Shown here: one piece after another, positions 15,984-25,371 of the stretch | How positions within the stretch are numbered: position 1 is the stretch's first letter | Layout of the letters: each line of letters starts with the position of its first letter | Assembly: GCF_001816125.1 (NCBI RefSeq) | Contig: NZ_MDZA01000033.1 | Location: 1-64,000, forward strand | Source: Hymenobacter coccineus | GTDB taxonomy: Bacteria; Bacteroidota; Bacteroidia; Cytophagales; Hymenobacteraceae | DNA: 64,000 nucleotides | Direction: 5' to 3' | The notes under the pieces: generated by a model | What the model saw: only the letters and a program-made list of their open reading frames with translations | What the model was told of the DNA's origin: nothing | Database searches by the model: none | Program-made: the position numbers and the translations under genes

Positions 15984-18983
15984 TTAGAAAGTTACGTTCA
16001 GGCCCGCCGTGAAGGTGCGCACCGTGGGGTACTTGTCGCGCTCGTCGATGCCGGGGGACAGGCCCAGGCGGTTCACTTCGGGGTCCAGGCCCTTGTATTT
16101 GGTGATGGTCGCGGTGTTCAGCGTCGAAACGTACACCCGCAAGTTCTTCACGTACTTGACGATGTTGGGCTGGAAGTTGTAGCCGAACGTGATGTTGTCA
16201 ACCTTCCAGTAATCGCCGTTCTCTACGTAGTAGCTGTTAAATTCCAGCGGCATCGTGTTGTTGAGCACGGCCTTGCCGAAGATGGGGTCGTAGGCTGAGC
16301 GCAGGCGGTTGTACTGCGTCACGCCGGTGTTCTCGTAGTACATGCGCTGCACGTTCAGGATCTGGAAGCCGAAGGCCCCGCGCATCGTGATGCCCAGGTC
16401 GAAGTGCTTGTAGCGGAAGCTGTTGTTCCAGCCGCCGTAGTACTTAGGCAGGCCGTTGCCGAGCACCTGCTTGTCGTCCTCGCTGTGCGTGAACTGGTCG
16501 TAAGGCACCGATTGGCCTTCCTTGTTCATGTAAACCCACTTGCCGTCGCTGGTCACGTCCACCACCTTGTAGCCGTAGAAATTGCCCAGCTTCTGGCCCA
16601 CCTGCACCCGGCTGGTATAGGTCTGGATGGGCTCGCCGGTGTAGCCGGTGTTGAAGAAGTCGTTGGTGAGCTGGTAGAGGTCGTTGTTGAGCGAGAGCAG
16701 CGTGTTCTTGTTGGTCGAGAAGTTGAAGGTCGAGGTCCAGGTGAAGTCCTTGGTCTGCACCGGCACCACGTTCAACTGCACTTCCAGGCCCCTATTTTCG
16801 AGCGAGCCCACGTTGGCCGTGGTGGTCGGGAACAGGTTGGGCGGCGAGGGCACCTGGTAGTCGTAGAGCAGGCCCAGCGTGCGGCGAATGTAGTAATCCA
16901 CCGTGCCGTAAACGCGGCCCTTGAAGAAGGAGTAGTCCACGCCCGCGTTGAATTCGTGCTTTTCCTCCCACTTCAAGCTGGGGTTGGGGTTGCTAATGGG
17001 AGCCAGCGACTGTACCCAGCGGCCGTTGGCCAGGAAGTAGCCGCCGTAGCCCAGGCGCGACACGCCCAGGAACGAGGAGCCGGGCGCGGTGCCCGTTACG
17101 CCGTAGCCCACGCGCAGCTTCAGGTCGTCCAGGAAGCCAGCGCTGGCCAGGAAGTTCTCCTTATTGATGCGCCAGCCCAGCGATACGGCCGGGAAGGTGC
17201 CCCAGGGCTGGTTGGCCCCCAAGAAGCGCGAGGAAGCCTCGCGGCGCACGCTGGCCAGCAGCAGGTATTTCTCCTTGTAGTTGTAGGTCAGGCGGCCGAA
17301 AAAGCCAATGAGGTTGTAGGAAGTCTTGTCGCTGTATTCGGTGGCCCGGCCGATCTTCAGGGCATTGCCAGTGCCAATGTTGTTATAGGTAAACACATCG
17401 GTCGGAAAATCGAAGTTCCGCATGTAGAAGTTCGTGGCCAGATCGTCTTGGTAGCTGTAACCCGCCAGTGCCGAGAAGCGGTGCTCGCCAATGCTGTGGC
17501 TGTAGTTGGCCGTGAGCTCGAGCAGCTTATCAATGACTTCCGTAGTGCCCCGCGAGGCATAGCCGTTTAGTCCATCGCGCAGGGTAGAAGGGTGCTGCTT
17601 GTTCTCTGAGTAGCCCCGCGTCTGGTCGTAGCGCGTGTTGGAACCCAGCGCTTTGAATTGCAAGTCGTTGATTGGCTCCCACACGATGCTGCCGCTCAGG
17701 CGGGTGTTCTGCGACGTATTCAGGCCGTCCGAGTCGTAAAGGCGTGACAGGGGGTTTTCGTAGTTGAAGAGGGAGAACTCTTGCGCGTAAGTACCGTCGG
17801 CGTTGTAAATCGGGGCCGTGGGGTTGCGAATAAGCGCCTGCCGGTAGGTGTAGCCATTGAAGCTATTTCCGTCCGAGGTTGAGGTGTACTTGTTGTCGCT
17901 GTTCAGGATTCCCAGGTTCAGCTTGACGCGCCCGTCGAACATGTTGTGGTTGATGTCGGCCCGGCCGGTGAAGGTGCGGTTATCCGACTTCTGTAAGATG
18001 CCCTCAAGGGCGCGGTAGTTGCCGCTGACCAAGTAATTGGTTTGCGCGTTGCCCCCCCGGAACGTGAGGTTGTGCACGTGGGTCAGCGGGTTCTGGCTGA
18101 TGACTTTCAGCCAGTCATTGCTGCTTTTTTGGTCGGTAAAGCCCACGCCGTCGGCAATTTTCTGGCGGTACTCGTCGGCCGTTAGTACCTCGGGGCGGCG
18201 GGCAATGCGCTGGGTACTCGCGTAGCCGCTGTACTCGATGGTGGGCGTGACGTTGCCTTGGGGCCGGCGGGTGGTGATGAGGATAACCCCGTTGGTGCCC
18301 CGCGTACCGTAAATAGCAGCGGCCGAGCCATCCTTCAGCACGTCAACGCTCTGAATGTCTTCCGGGGCCACCGTTTTCAAGTCACCCGGAATACCGTCAA
18401 TGAGGACCAGGGGCTGGGTATCGGCGTTAAGCGTAGCCGTGCCGCGCAGCACAATCTGGCTGGTCCCCGTAGGGTCGCCGCTGGGCGTCACGACGGTCAG
18501 GCCGGCCACCTTGCCTTGGATTAGCTGGCCGGCGTCCTGAGTCGCACCTTTCACGAAACTCTCTTCCTTCACGCTGGCCACCGAGCTAGTGAGGTCGGCC
18601 TTGCGCTGGGTGCCGTAGCCCACCACTACTACATCGGCCAGTTGCTTGGTATCGGGTAGCAGCGTGATGTCGATGGTCGAGCGCCCGCCTACGGCTACTT
18701 CCTGGGCCTTCGAGCCCACGAAGCTGAACACCAGGGTGGCATCGGTGGCGGCCTTGAGGGAGAAGCGGCCTTCCGCATCGGTTTGGGTGCCCGTGTTGGA
18801 TCCTTTCACGACCACGTTCACGCCGGGCAGGGCCACGCCCTTCTCGTCCACTACCCGTCCTTTAATGGGGTCAGCAGCCTGTTGCAAACCTGCGGCCAGG
18901 CTAGGGATGGGAGCGGTTAGTAGCGGTCCGGAAAGGAAGCCGGCCAGTACTAGCCAGCGAGGAGGGGGTAGCGGAGTTTTCAT
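15984..18983 (-). CDS. SusC/RagA-family TonB-dependent transporter (locus 1)
   Basis: Outer-membrane TonB-dependent importer of 999 aa. The order is signal peptide, CarboxypepD_reg-like domain (residues about 38-115, IKGRVVDEKGVALPGVNVVV), TonB box (VVVVGYGTQRKADLT), plug (QIVLRGTATLNADTQPLVLIDGIPGD; DVLKDGSAAAIYGTRGTNGVILITT) and a beta-barrel closing with VRTFTAGLNVTF. No STN domain precedes it, so no anti-sigma relay is expected. CAAACG motifs lie just upstream (19021-19050) and are also present at the GH127 promoter. It is translated just before SusD. Confidence 0.96.
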   Translation of the reverse strand: MKTPLPPPRWLVLAGFLSGPLLTAPIPSLAAGLQQAADPIKGRVVDEKGVALPGVNVVVKGSNTGTQTDAEGRFSLKAATDATLVFSFVGSKAQEVAVGGRSTIDITLLPDTKQLADVVVVGYGTQRKADLTSSVASVKEESFVKGATQDAGQLIQGKVAGLTVVTPSGDPTGTSQIVLRGTATLNADTQPLVLIDGIPGDLKTVAPEDIQSVDVLKDGSAAAIYGTRGTNGVILITTRRPQGNVTPTIEYSGYASTQRIARRPEVLTADEYRQKIADGVGFTDQKSSNDWLKVISQNPLTHVHNLTFRGGNAQTNYLVSGNYRALEGILQKSDNRTFTGRADINHNMFDGRVKLNLGILNSDNKYTSTSDGNSFNGYTYRQALIRNPTAPIYNADGTYAQEFSLFNYENPLSRLYDSDGLNTSQNTRLSGSIVWEPINDLQFKALGSNTRYDQTRGYSENKQHPSTLRDGLNGYASRGTTEVIDKLLELTANYSHSIGEHRFSALAGYSYQDDLATNFYMRNFDFPTDVFTYNNIGTGNALKIGRATEYSDKTSYNLIGFFGRLTYNYKEKYLLLASVRREASSRFLGANQPWGTFPAVSLGWRINKENFLASAGFLDDLKLRVGYGVTGTAPGSSFLGVSRLGYGGYFLANGRWVQSLAPISNPNPSLKWEEKHEFNAGVDYSFFKGRVYGTVDYYIRRTLGLLYDYQVPSPPNLFPTTTANVGSLENRGLEVQLNVVPVQTKDFTWTSTFNFSTNKNTLLSLNNDLYQLTNDFFNTGYTGEPIQTYTSRVQVGQKLGNFYGYKVVDVTSDGKWVYMNKEGQSVPYDQFTHSEDDKQVLGNGLPKYYGGWNNSFRYKHFDLGITMRGAFGFQILNVQRMYYENTGVTQYNRLRSAYDPIFGKAVLNNTMPLEFNSYYVENGDYWKVDNITFGYNFQPNIVKYVKNLRVYVSTLNTATITKYKGLDPEVNRLGLSPGIDERDKYPTVRTFTAGLNVTF

Positions 18984-19020
18984 GCGGTGGGCTTGAGTGA
19001 AAAAACGAAAAGATCGAAGA

Positions 19021-19050
19021 ACAAACGTTAGTTAAAATGCACAAACGATT
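19021..19050. promoter_or_regulatory. Paired CAAACG motifs upstream of SusC
   Basis: ACAAACGTTA (19021) and ACAAACGATTG (19041) repeat at 20-bp spacing, two helical turns, 38-67 bp upstream of the SusC start. The motif matches the half-site of the palindrome TCAAACGTTTGA in front of GH127 (21274-21285). A shared LacI-like or other regulator is possible; no such regulator gene is in the window. Confidence 0.4.
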
Positions 19051-19063
19051 GTGAAAATTGACA

Positions 19064-19102
19064 TTTTTAATGCTCCGAACTGATCAGCTGGAGCATTAAA
19101 AA
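19064..19102. terminator. Hairpin between GH127 and SusC
   Basis: Perfect 13-nt arms (19064-19076 and 19090-19102, TTTTTAATGCTCC) with a 13-nt loop containing CTGATCAG. It lies ~50 nt past the GH127 stop. The U-rich part is inside the stem rather than after it, so an operator or RNA processing site is an alternative to a terminator. Confidence 0.55.
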
Positions 19103-19152
19103 GCCTAAGACAACTTTCTTACTTTTACCCGCAACGGATAGTAGCGAGTTGC

Positions 19153-21192
19153 TTATTTGGAAACAGAAGCTTCAGCCGTTGCTTGGCTAACAATGTCCAC
19201 GTCGAGAACGCGCTGGGGAAACCAAACGGTCATCTCGCCCTTGCCCCGGTTGGCCCAAGCGTAGTAAGGAATGGCCGTCATCGTCTTATTCACGGTGCTG
19301 ACAGCTGTGCCCGCCGCATCGACTTCCACCGCGGGTACGCTGGCATTCAGCTCCATCACGCCGCCCAGCAACTCGGGCTTGTAGACGGTGGTGAAAGTGG
19401 TGGTGGCCGGTACCAGCAGGTTGGTTGCTTTGCCGCCATTATCTACCCACTCTGCGCAGTACATCAGGGGCCCCCGCTGCAAAGCCACCTTGCCCTTGTC
19501 ATCCTTCACCAACGGATTGGCTACTACCTGGCGAACTTCCATGGGCAGCGTCATTTCCACAACGTCGTTTTTCTGCCACTTGCGGGCCAGCACGGCGTAG
19601 CCGTTTTGCACCGTGTAAGCCGTCTTCTTGCCGTTAACCTTCACGCTGATGGCCTGGGAGGAAGGGGCCACGAAAGAATACAGGTTGGAAGGCATGGCTT
19701 CGTTGCGGGCCCACCCGGGCAGGCGCAGCAGCAAATTGAAGCTGGTGGAAGCGGCAGGATTCACGGTGAATTTCAGGCCGCCGTCCCAAGGATAGTTGTT
19801 CTGCTGCGTCAACTGCACTTTATGCTTGTCTACTGCGAAATTGGCCGTGCCACTCACGAACAAGTTCACGTACACGTTCTTACCATTTTGGGCGTAGATG
19901 TAGCCCGGCAGCGCGGGAAACAGCCGCGCCAGGTTGGTGGGGCAGCACGAGCACTCAAACCAGCCCGCGCGCGCCGGCTCGGTGTCGTGGTAGCCCTGGC
20001 TATTCTTTATCTGCATGGCGTTGCTGTAGAAGAACGACTTACCGTCGAGTCCCACGCCCGAAATCAGGCCGTTGTAGAGCACCTTCTCCATAATGTCCAC
20101 GTACTTGGCGTCGCCGTGGAGCTGGAACATGCGCTGGTTCCAGAACACGTCGGCCACCGAGGCGCAGGTTTCGTTGTAGGCCGTGGTGTTGGGCAGCTCA
20201 TAGTTGGCCCCGAACCGCTCGCCGCCGGGCACCGCGCCGGTGCCGCCGGTCACGTAAAACTTCTTGGCCACCATGTTCTGCCAAATGGTGTCGACGGCCG
20301 CCAGCATTTGCTTGTCGCCGGTGAGGGCGGCCACGTCGGCCATGGCCGAGTAGAGGTATTCGGCGCGCACGGCGTGGCCCTCGGCCTCCGTCTGCGCTAC
20401 TACGGGCTTGTCGTCTTGCCAGTAGGAACCGTTTTTCCAGCCATCGGGGCTCTTGGGGTCGTAACCAGGGAACTGGCCCCGGGCGTCGAGAAAGAACTTG
20501 GCCGTGGTCAGGTACTTCATCTGGCCCGTCACGCGGTAAAGCTTCACCAGGCCCATTTCCACAATCTCGTGGCCGGGGGCCACGCTGCGCTTTCCAGGGC
20601 CAAACACCGAGCACACCAAGTCAGCATTTTTGAGGGCGATATTGAGCAAATTCTTCTTGCCAGTGGCCTGGTAATGAGCCACTGCCGCTTCGTAGAGGTG
20701 GCCCGCGTTGTAGAGCTCGTGGCTCAGTTCGCGCTCCTTTTCCCAGCGCTCCTTGCCGGCCCAAGGGTGGGGGTGGGCGGGGTCGATGGTGCGGGCGGTG
20801 TAGAGGTAGCCATCGGGCTCCTGGGCCGCGCCCACCTTGGCAATCAGCTCATCCACATAAGCTTGCAGCTTGGCGTCGGGGTACAGGCTGAGCGAGTACG
20901 AGGCCCCCTCGATGGTCTTGTAGATGTCGGTATCGTCGAACGGGAACGTGGTGGCGAACTTGCCCTGGTGGGCGGCGGCCATCTCAAAGTTCTTCACCCG
21001 ATTCGTGCTCTCGCAGCGCGCAAACGAGGCCGGAATGGTCACGTCGGTGTTCGTTTTCAGGCGCGGCAGCCAGAAGTTGTCAGTCAGCTTGACCTGCGTA
21101 AATGGTACCGCCTGAATGGGGTAGTCCGTGCGTTGCGCGAACGCTGGAGCTGTTAAGCTTATGGCCAGGGCGGTTAGGAGCGGTTTATGCAT
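19153..21192 (-). CDS. GH127-family beta-L-arabinofuranosidase
   Basis: A DUF1680/GH127 retaining enzyme that in characterised members removes terminal beta-L-arabinofuranose using a zinc-bound cysteine nucleophile. It has 679 aa from the ATG at 21192; the TTG three codons upstream is unlikely. Signal peptide MHKPLLTALAISLTAPAFAQ. The residues matching the Bifidobacterium HypBA1 site are visible: Glu341 and Cys343 in YNETCAS, and Cys416-Cys417 in ECSCCPTNLAR (HypBA1 has E338, C340, C417, C418). The (alpha/alpha)6 barrel precedes two C-terminal beta-domains. It is first in the minus-strand locus 1, with a promoter at 21313. The family also contains 3-C-carboxy-5-deoxy-xylosidases, so the sugar is not certain. 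Confidence 0.92.
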   Translation of the reverse strand: MHKPLLTALAISLTAPAFAQRTDYPIQAVPFTQVKLTDNFWLPRLKTNTDVTIPASFARCESTNRVKNFEMAAAHQGKFATTFPFDDTDIYKTIEGASYSLSLYPDAKLQAYVDELIAKVGAAQEPDGYLYTARTIDPAHPHPWAGKERWEKERELSHELYNAGHLYEAAVAHYQATGKKNLLNIALKNADLVCSVFGPGKRSVAPGHEIVEMGLVKLYRVTGQMKYLTTAKFFLDARGQFPGYDPKSPDGWKNGSYWQDDKPVVAQTEAEGHAVRAEYLYSAMADVAALTGDKQMLAAVDTIWQNMVAKKFYVTGGTGAVPGGERFGANYELPNTTAYNETCASVADVFWNQRMFQLHGDAKYVDIMEKVLYNGLISGVGLDGKSFFYSNAMQIKNSQGYHDTEPARAGWFECSCCPTNLARLFPALPGYIYAQNGKNVYVNLFVSGTANFAVDKHKVQLTQQNNYPWDGGLKFTVNPAASTSFNLLLRLPGWARNEAMPSNLYSFVAPSSQAISVKVNGKKTAYTVQNGYAVLARKWQKNDVVEMTLPMEVRQVVANPLVKDDKGKVALQRGPLMYCAEWVDNGGKATNLLVPATTTFTTVYKPELLGGVMELNASVPAVEVDAAGTAVSTVNKTMTAIPYYAWANRGKGEMTVWFPQRVLDVDIVSQATAEASVSK

Positions 21193-21273
21193 GGCAAACA
21201 AGGACGCTTAAAGTAAATGGCGAAGACCAGCTGTTGTTAGGCAACGTTGGCATAAGCCGTGGCCCGAAGCTGC

Positions 21274-21303
21274 TCAAACGTTTGAACAGAATATAATCTG
21301 TTC
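21274..21303. promoter_or_regulatory. Operator-like palindromes before GH127
   Basis: Two overlapping palindromes lie about 10-40 bp downstream of a promoter -7 box: TCAAACGTTTGA (21274-21285, perfect, 12 nt) and GAACAG-N8-CTGTTC (21284-21303, perfect arms). Their place between the predicted transcription start and the gene suits a repressor roadblock. Confidence 0.55.
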
Positions 21304-21312
21304 TGAGTGATA

Positions 21313-21342
21313 CAAATATAGACAGCGGAATGATCTACACAA
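21313..21342 (-). promoter_or_regulatory. Bacteroidota-type promoter for GH127
   Basis: On the minus strand TATATTTG (21313-21320) matches the -7 consensus TAnnTTTG. A TTG -33 element lies 19 nt upstream (ATTGTG, around 21340-21343), the expected spacing for the primary sigma factor of Bacteroidota. The surroundings are AT-rich. The rest of the 540-bp gap to the plus-strand gene at 21732 shows no gene. Confidence 0.6.
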
Positions 21343-21731
21343 TCGATTGACTAATCTTTTTGTATTTCTCTATGTACTATTGTGAAATTAACCTTTGATC
21401 CTGTGACGCGCGGGTTCAACCATTTACCGGCCACCGCTGGACATACCACGCCTTTTCGGGCTTTGCCACGCTCGCAAAGCGTTGCTGGAGTTGATCGAAA
21501 GGCACAACAGTAGCGGGGGGCCCTTATGCTGCGCTGAAGCTGGCCGGCAAGCGCGGCAGTAGCGCTGACGCCTGTTTGACTAAAGTGGGTTCGAGGTAAA
21601 ATGATCCTGACCCATACTTTTGACGAGCTTACTTCAGAAGGAAGCTTGCAACGGCGCGGGCCTTTGCGCTACGCAACGGCCGGGTGAAAAAATTGCAGCT
21701 CTCCACCGCCCACTAGCCCTCCCCCCTGCTC

Positions 21732-22568
21732 ATGCGCATCGACGCCCACCAACACTTCTGGCAGTACGACCCCGAGCGAGATGCCTGGATAACGCCCGAC
21801 ATGGCCGCCATCCGCCGCAGCTTTGCGCCCGCCGACTTGCAGCCGCTGCTGGCCCAACACGGCTTTGGGGGCTGCGTGGCGGTGCAGGCCAGCCAGCACG
21901 AGGCCGAAAACGAGCTGCTGCTCGGCTACGCGGCGGCTTACCCATTCATCAGGGGGGTAGTGGGCTGGGTCGATTTGCAGGCCCCCAACGTGGCCGAGCG
22001 GCTGGCCCACTACCGGCAGTTTGAGCCGATGAAGGGTTTCCGCCACGTGCTGCAAGGCGAGGCCGACCGTGCCCTGCTGCTCACGCCCGCCTTCCGGCGC
22101 GGCATTGCGGCGCTGGGGCCCCTGGGCTTCACCTACGACCTGCTCATTCTGCCCGATCAGCTGGGCTACGCCCGGCAACTGGCCGCCGATTTCCCAAACC
22201 AGCCCTTTATGCTCGACCACCTGGCCAAGCCCGGCATCCGGGCCGGCGACGTGGCCGGCTGGGCCGCCAATATCCGGGCGCTGGCCGCGCTGGGCAACAC
22301 CTGGTGCAAGGTATCGGGCCTGGTGACGGAGGCCGACTGGCTGGGCTGGCAGCCGCAGGATTTCCGGCCTTACCTCGACGTGGTGTTCGAGGCCTTTGGC
22401 CCCGCGCGGGTCGTGTTTGGCTCCGACTGGCCGGTGTGCAACGTGGCCGGCGGCTACGCGGCCGTGGTGGGCCTGCTGGAAGGCTACCTGGCGGCCTTTT
22501 CGGCGGCCGAGCAAGCGCTTTTCTGGGGCGAAAATGCCGCCGCTTTCTACAAAATAGCTTCCCGATAA
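21732..22568 (+). CDS. Amidohydrolase, sugar-lactonase type (L-fuconolactonase-like)
   Basis: An amidohydrolase-2 (COG3618) TIM-barrel enzyme of 278 aa. Members hydrolyse L-fucono- or L-rhamnono-lactone or related sugar lactones in the cytoplasm. The metal-site motif HxH is His6-x-His8 in DAHQHFW; later motifs are MKGFRHVLQ, MLDHLAKP and VVFGSDWPVCN (Asp on strand 8). No signal peptide. The dehydrogenase gene begins 15 nt after its stop, and a fucosidase follows, which supports an L-fucose (or L-galactose/arabinose) oxidation route: dehydrogenase makes the lactone, this enzyme opens it. Dehydratase and aldolase steps are absent from the window. Confidence 0.82.
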   Translation: MRIDAHQHFWQYDPERDAWITPDMAAIRRSFAPADLQPLLAQHGFGGCVAVQASQHEAENELLLGYAAAYPFIRGVVGWVDLQAPNVAERLAHYRQFEPMKGFRHVLQGEADRALLLTPAFRRGIAALGPLGFTYDLLILPDQLGYARQLAADFPNQPFMLDHLAKPGIRAGDVAGWAANIRALAALGNTWCKVSGLVTEADWLGWQPQDFRPYLDVVFEAFGPARVVFGSDWPVCNVAGGYAAVVGLLEGYLAAFSAAEQALFWGENAAAFYKIASR

Positions 22569-22582
22569 TTTCCTTCTTCCCT

Positions 22583-23593
22583 ATGAATACGCTAGTCTGC
22601 ACCGAGCCGGGCACCTTTGCCTACCACACCCGCCCGCAGCCCGTGCCGCAGCCCGGCGAGGTGCTGCTGCGCATCCGGCGCATCGGCATTTGCGGCACCG
22701 ATTTGCACGCCTACGAGGGCACGCAGCCGTTTTTCAGCTACCCCCGCGTGCTGGGCCACGAGCTGGCCGCCGACGTGGTGGCGGCCGTGCCCGGCTTTGC
22801 GGCCGGCGAGGCCGTGACCCTCATCCCGTACCTGAACTGCGGCACCTGCGTGGCCTGCCGGGCGGGCAAGCCCAACTGCTGCGTGCACATGCAGGTGTGC
22901 GGCGTGCACGTAGATGGCGGCATGGCCGAGTACTTCACCGTGCCGGTGGCGGCGCTGGTGCCGGGCCAGGGCCTAGGCCACGACGAGCTGGCCCTGGTAG
23001 AGCCGCTGGCCATTGGGGCCCACGGCGTGCGCCGGGCGGCGGTGCAGCCCGGCGAGTGGGTGCTGGTGGTGGGCGCGGGGCCCATCGGGCTGGGCATCAT
23101 GGAGTTTGCGCGCATTGCGGGCGCCCACGTCATTGCCCTCGATGTGAACGAGCAGCGGCTGGCCTTCTGCCGGGCGCACCTGGGCGTGGCCCACACCCTC
23201 AACGCCCGCAGCGCCGACGTGGCCGGGCAGCTGGCAGCCCTCACCGGCGGCGACATGCCCACGGTAGTGATTGATGCCACGGGTAGCCTGGGGGCTATCA
23301 ACCAAGGTTTTAGCTACCTGGCGCACGGCGGGCGTTACGTGTTGGTGGGCTTGCAAAAGGGCGAAATCAGCTTCTCGCACCCCGAGTTTCACAAGCGCGA
23401 GGCTACGCTGCTGAGCAGCCGCAACGCCACCCGCCAGGACTTCGAGCACGTAATTGCCAGCATGAAGGCCGGGCTGGTGCGGCCCACCACCTACATCACG
23501 CACCGGGTGCCGTTTGGGCAGGTACCGGCCGAGTTTGACAGCTGGCTCGACCCCGCCACTGGCGTCATCAAGGCGATGGTGGAGCTAGGCTAA
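22583..23593 (+). CDS. Zinc-dependent sugar/alcohol dehydrogenase
   Basis: A medium-chain dehydrogenase of 336 aa. The catalytic zinc ligands are Cys37 (GICGTDLH) and His59-Glu60 (GHE). The structural zinc site has Cys86, Cys89, Cys92 and Cys100 with the standard 3-3-8 spacing. The Rossmann motif VVGAGPIGLGIM (about residue 165) binds NAD(P). The ATG at 22583 follows the lactonase stop by 14 nt, so the two are one transcript. By context it probably oxidises a free aldose such as L-fucose or L-galactose to the lactone; threonine- or sorbitol-dehydrogenase-like use is an alternative. No transfer or damage signs. Confidence 0.85.
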   Translation: MNTLVCTEPGTFAYHTRPQPVPQPGEVLLRIRRIGICGTDLHAYEGTQPFFSYPRVLGHELAADVVAAVPGFAAGEAVTLIPYLNCGTCVACRAGKPNCCVHMQVCGVHVDGGMAEYFTVPVAALVPGQGLGHDELALVEPLAIGAHGVRRAAVQPGEWVLVVGAGPIGLGIMEFARIAGAHVIALDVNEQRLAFCRAHLGVAHTLNARSADVAGQLAALTGGDMPTVVIDATGSLGAINQGFSYLAHGGRYVLVGLQKGEISFSHPEFHKREATLLSSRNATRQDFEHVIASMKAGLVRPTTYITHRVPFGQVPAEFDSWLDPATGVIKAMVELG

Positions 23594-23644
23594 ACTGGCC
23601 GCTATTCTCTTAAAAATCAATAGATACTTTCTTTTTCTGCCCCC

Positions 23645-25306
23645 ATGAACCGAAGAAACCTGCTCAAGAACATGGCCTTGGCGGCCCCGGCTGCCTAGCT
23701 GCCCAGCGTGGTGGCCGGCCTCAACTGGAGCCCGCTGGCCCCAGCCGGCGAGCGTGGGGCCCCCGGCAAGTTTGCCCCCACTTGGGCGTCGCTGGCCCAG
23801 TACCAAGCACCCGAGTGGTTCCGCGATGCCAAGTTTGGGCTGTGGGCGCACTGGGGGCCCCAGTGCCAGCCCGAGCACGGCGACTGGTACGCCCGCGGCA
23901 TGTACGAGGAGGGCTCGGACCAGTACAAGTTTCACTGCGAGAAGTACGGCCATCCGTCCAAATTTGGCTTCAAGGACGTGATAAACGAGTGGAAGGCCGA
24001 AGAGTGGAACCCCGACGAGCTGCTGACGCTCTACAAAAAGGCGGGCGCCAAGTACTTCGTGGCCCTGGCCAACCACCACGACAACTTCGACCTCTACGAC
24101 AGCAAATACCAGCCCTGGAACTCGACCCACCTGGGCCCCAAAAAAGACCTGGTAGCCGGCTGGGCCGAGGCCGCCAAAAAGCAGGGCCTGCGCTTTGGGG
24201 TGAGCGTGCACGCGGCCCACGCCTGGAGCTGGCTTGAGGTAGCGCAGCGCGCCGATAAAGCTGGCCCGCTGGCCGGCGTTCCCTACGATGGCAAGGTGAC
24301 CACCGCCGATGGCCAGGGCAAATGGTGGCAGGGCTACGACCCGCAGGCTCTCTACGCCCAAGACCACCGGCCGAGTGAAAGCAAGCCGGACAGCGACACG
24401 ATGGGCAAGCAGTGGGACTGGGGCAACGGCGCGGTTCCGCCCAGCCAGGCGTACTCCGAGAAGTTTTATAACCGCACCGCGGAGCTGATTGACAAGTACG
24501 CGCCCGACCTCGTGTACTTCGACGATACGGCCCTGCCGCTGTGGCCGGTGAGCGACGTGGGCCTGCGCCTCGCGGCGCACATGTACAACACCAGTATGCA
24601 GCGCCACGGCGGCCGCAACGAGGCCGTTATCAGCGGCAAAATCCTAAACGAGCAGCAGCGCCAGTGCCTGGTGTGGGACATTGAGCGGGGCCAGAGCAAC
24701 GCCATCGAGCCGCTGCCCTGGCAGAGTGATAGCTGCCTGGGCAACTGGCACTACGACCGCCGCATCTACGACCGCCACGGCTACAAGAGCGCCCAAACCG
24801 TTGTGCATACCCTCATCGACGTGGTGAGCAAAAACGGCAACCTGCTGCTGAGCGTGCCCGTGCGCGGCAACGGCAGCATCGACGACCAGGAGCGCGCCAT
24901 TGTGGAGGGCATTGCCGCCTGGATGCAGGTGAACGGCGAGAGCATCTACGGCACCCGGCCCTGGAAACTATTTGGCGAGGGCCCCGCCCAGGAAAGCGCC
25001 GCTGCCCTAAGCGCCCAGGGCTTCAACGAAGGCAAGGGCAAACCTTTTGGGCCCCAAGATATCCGCTACGTTACCAAGGGCAAAATTCTCTACGCCACGG
25101 CGTTGGGCTGGCCCACCAACGGGCGCCTGCTGCTCAAGTCGCTGGCCGCGGGCGGGCCCCACTACCCTGGCAAGGTCAAGCAGGTAGAGCTGCTGAGCGC
25201 GCCGGGCAAGCTCCAGTTTGAGCACACCAAGGAGGGTCTGGCCGTGCAGCTGCCCGCCCAGCAGCCCAACGCCATTGCCTACGCCTTTAAGATTACGCCG
25301 GCTTAG
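23645..25306 (+). CDS. GH29 alpha-L-fucosidase with in-frame amber codon
   Basis: Family 29 retaining fucosidase. From the ATG at 23645 the frame reads MNRRNLLKNMALAAPAA then TAG (23696-23698), then continues in the same frame to 25306. The stop falls inside a Tat/Sec-like signal (RRNLL). The body is intact: WFRDAKFGLWAHWGP (family N-terminal motif), ALANHHDNFDLYDS, and the nucleophile region DLVYFDDTALP (first Asp is codon 293). A one-base change TGG or TTG to TAG would explain the stop. Translation could restart at GTG 23708, giving a cytoplasmic protein without a signal. It follows the dehydrogenase by 51 nt. This is a nonsense mutation, a sequencing error or a recoding event; the first two are likelier. 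Confidence 0.85.
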
Positions 25307-25371
25307 TTGCGGCGGCTTGGGGGCCTTACATAATAGTGCCCGGCTTAGCCCGGCGCTGATACCACTACCAC

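Noticed and set aside
23696..23698. Pyrrolysine or other recoding of the TAG in GH29
   Set aside because: No recoding machinery is visible, the codon lies in a signal peptide rather than an active site, and Bacteroidota are not known to use pyrrolysine.
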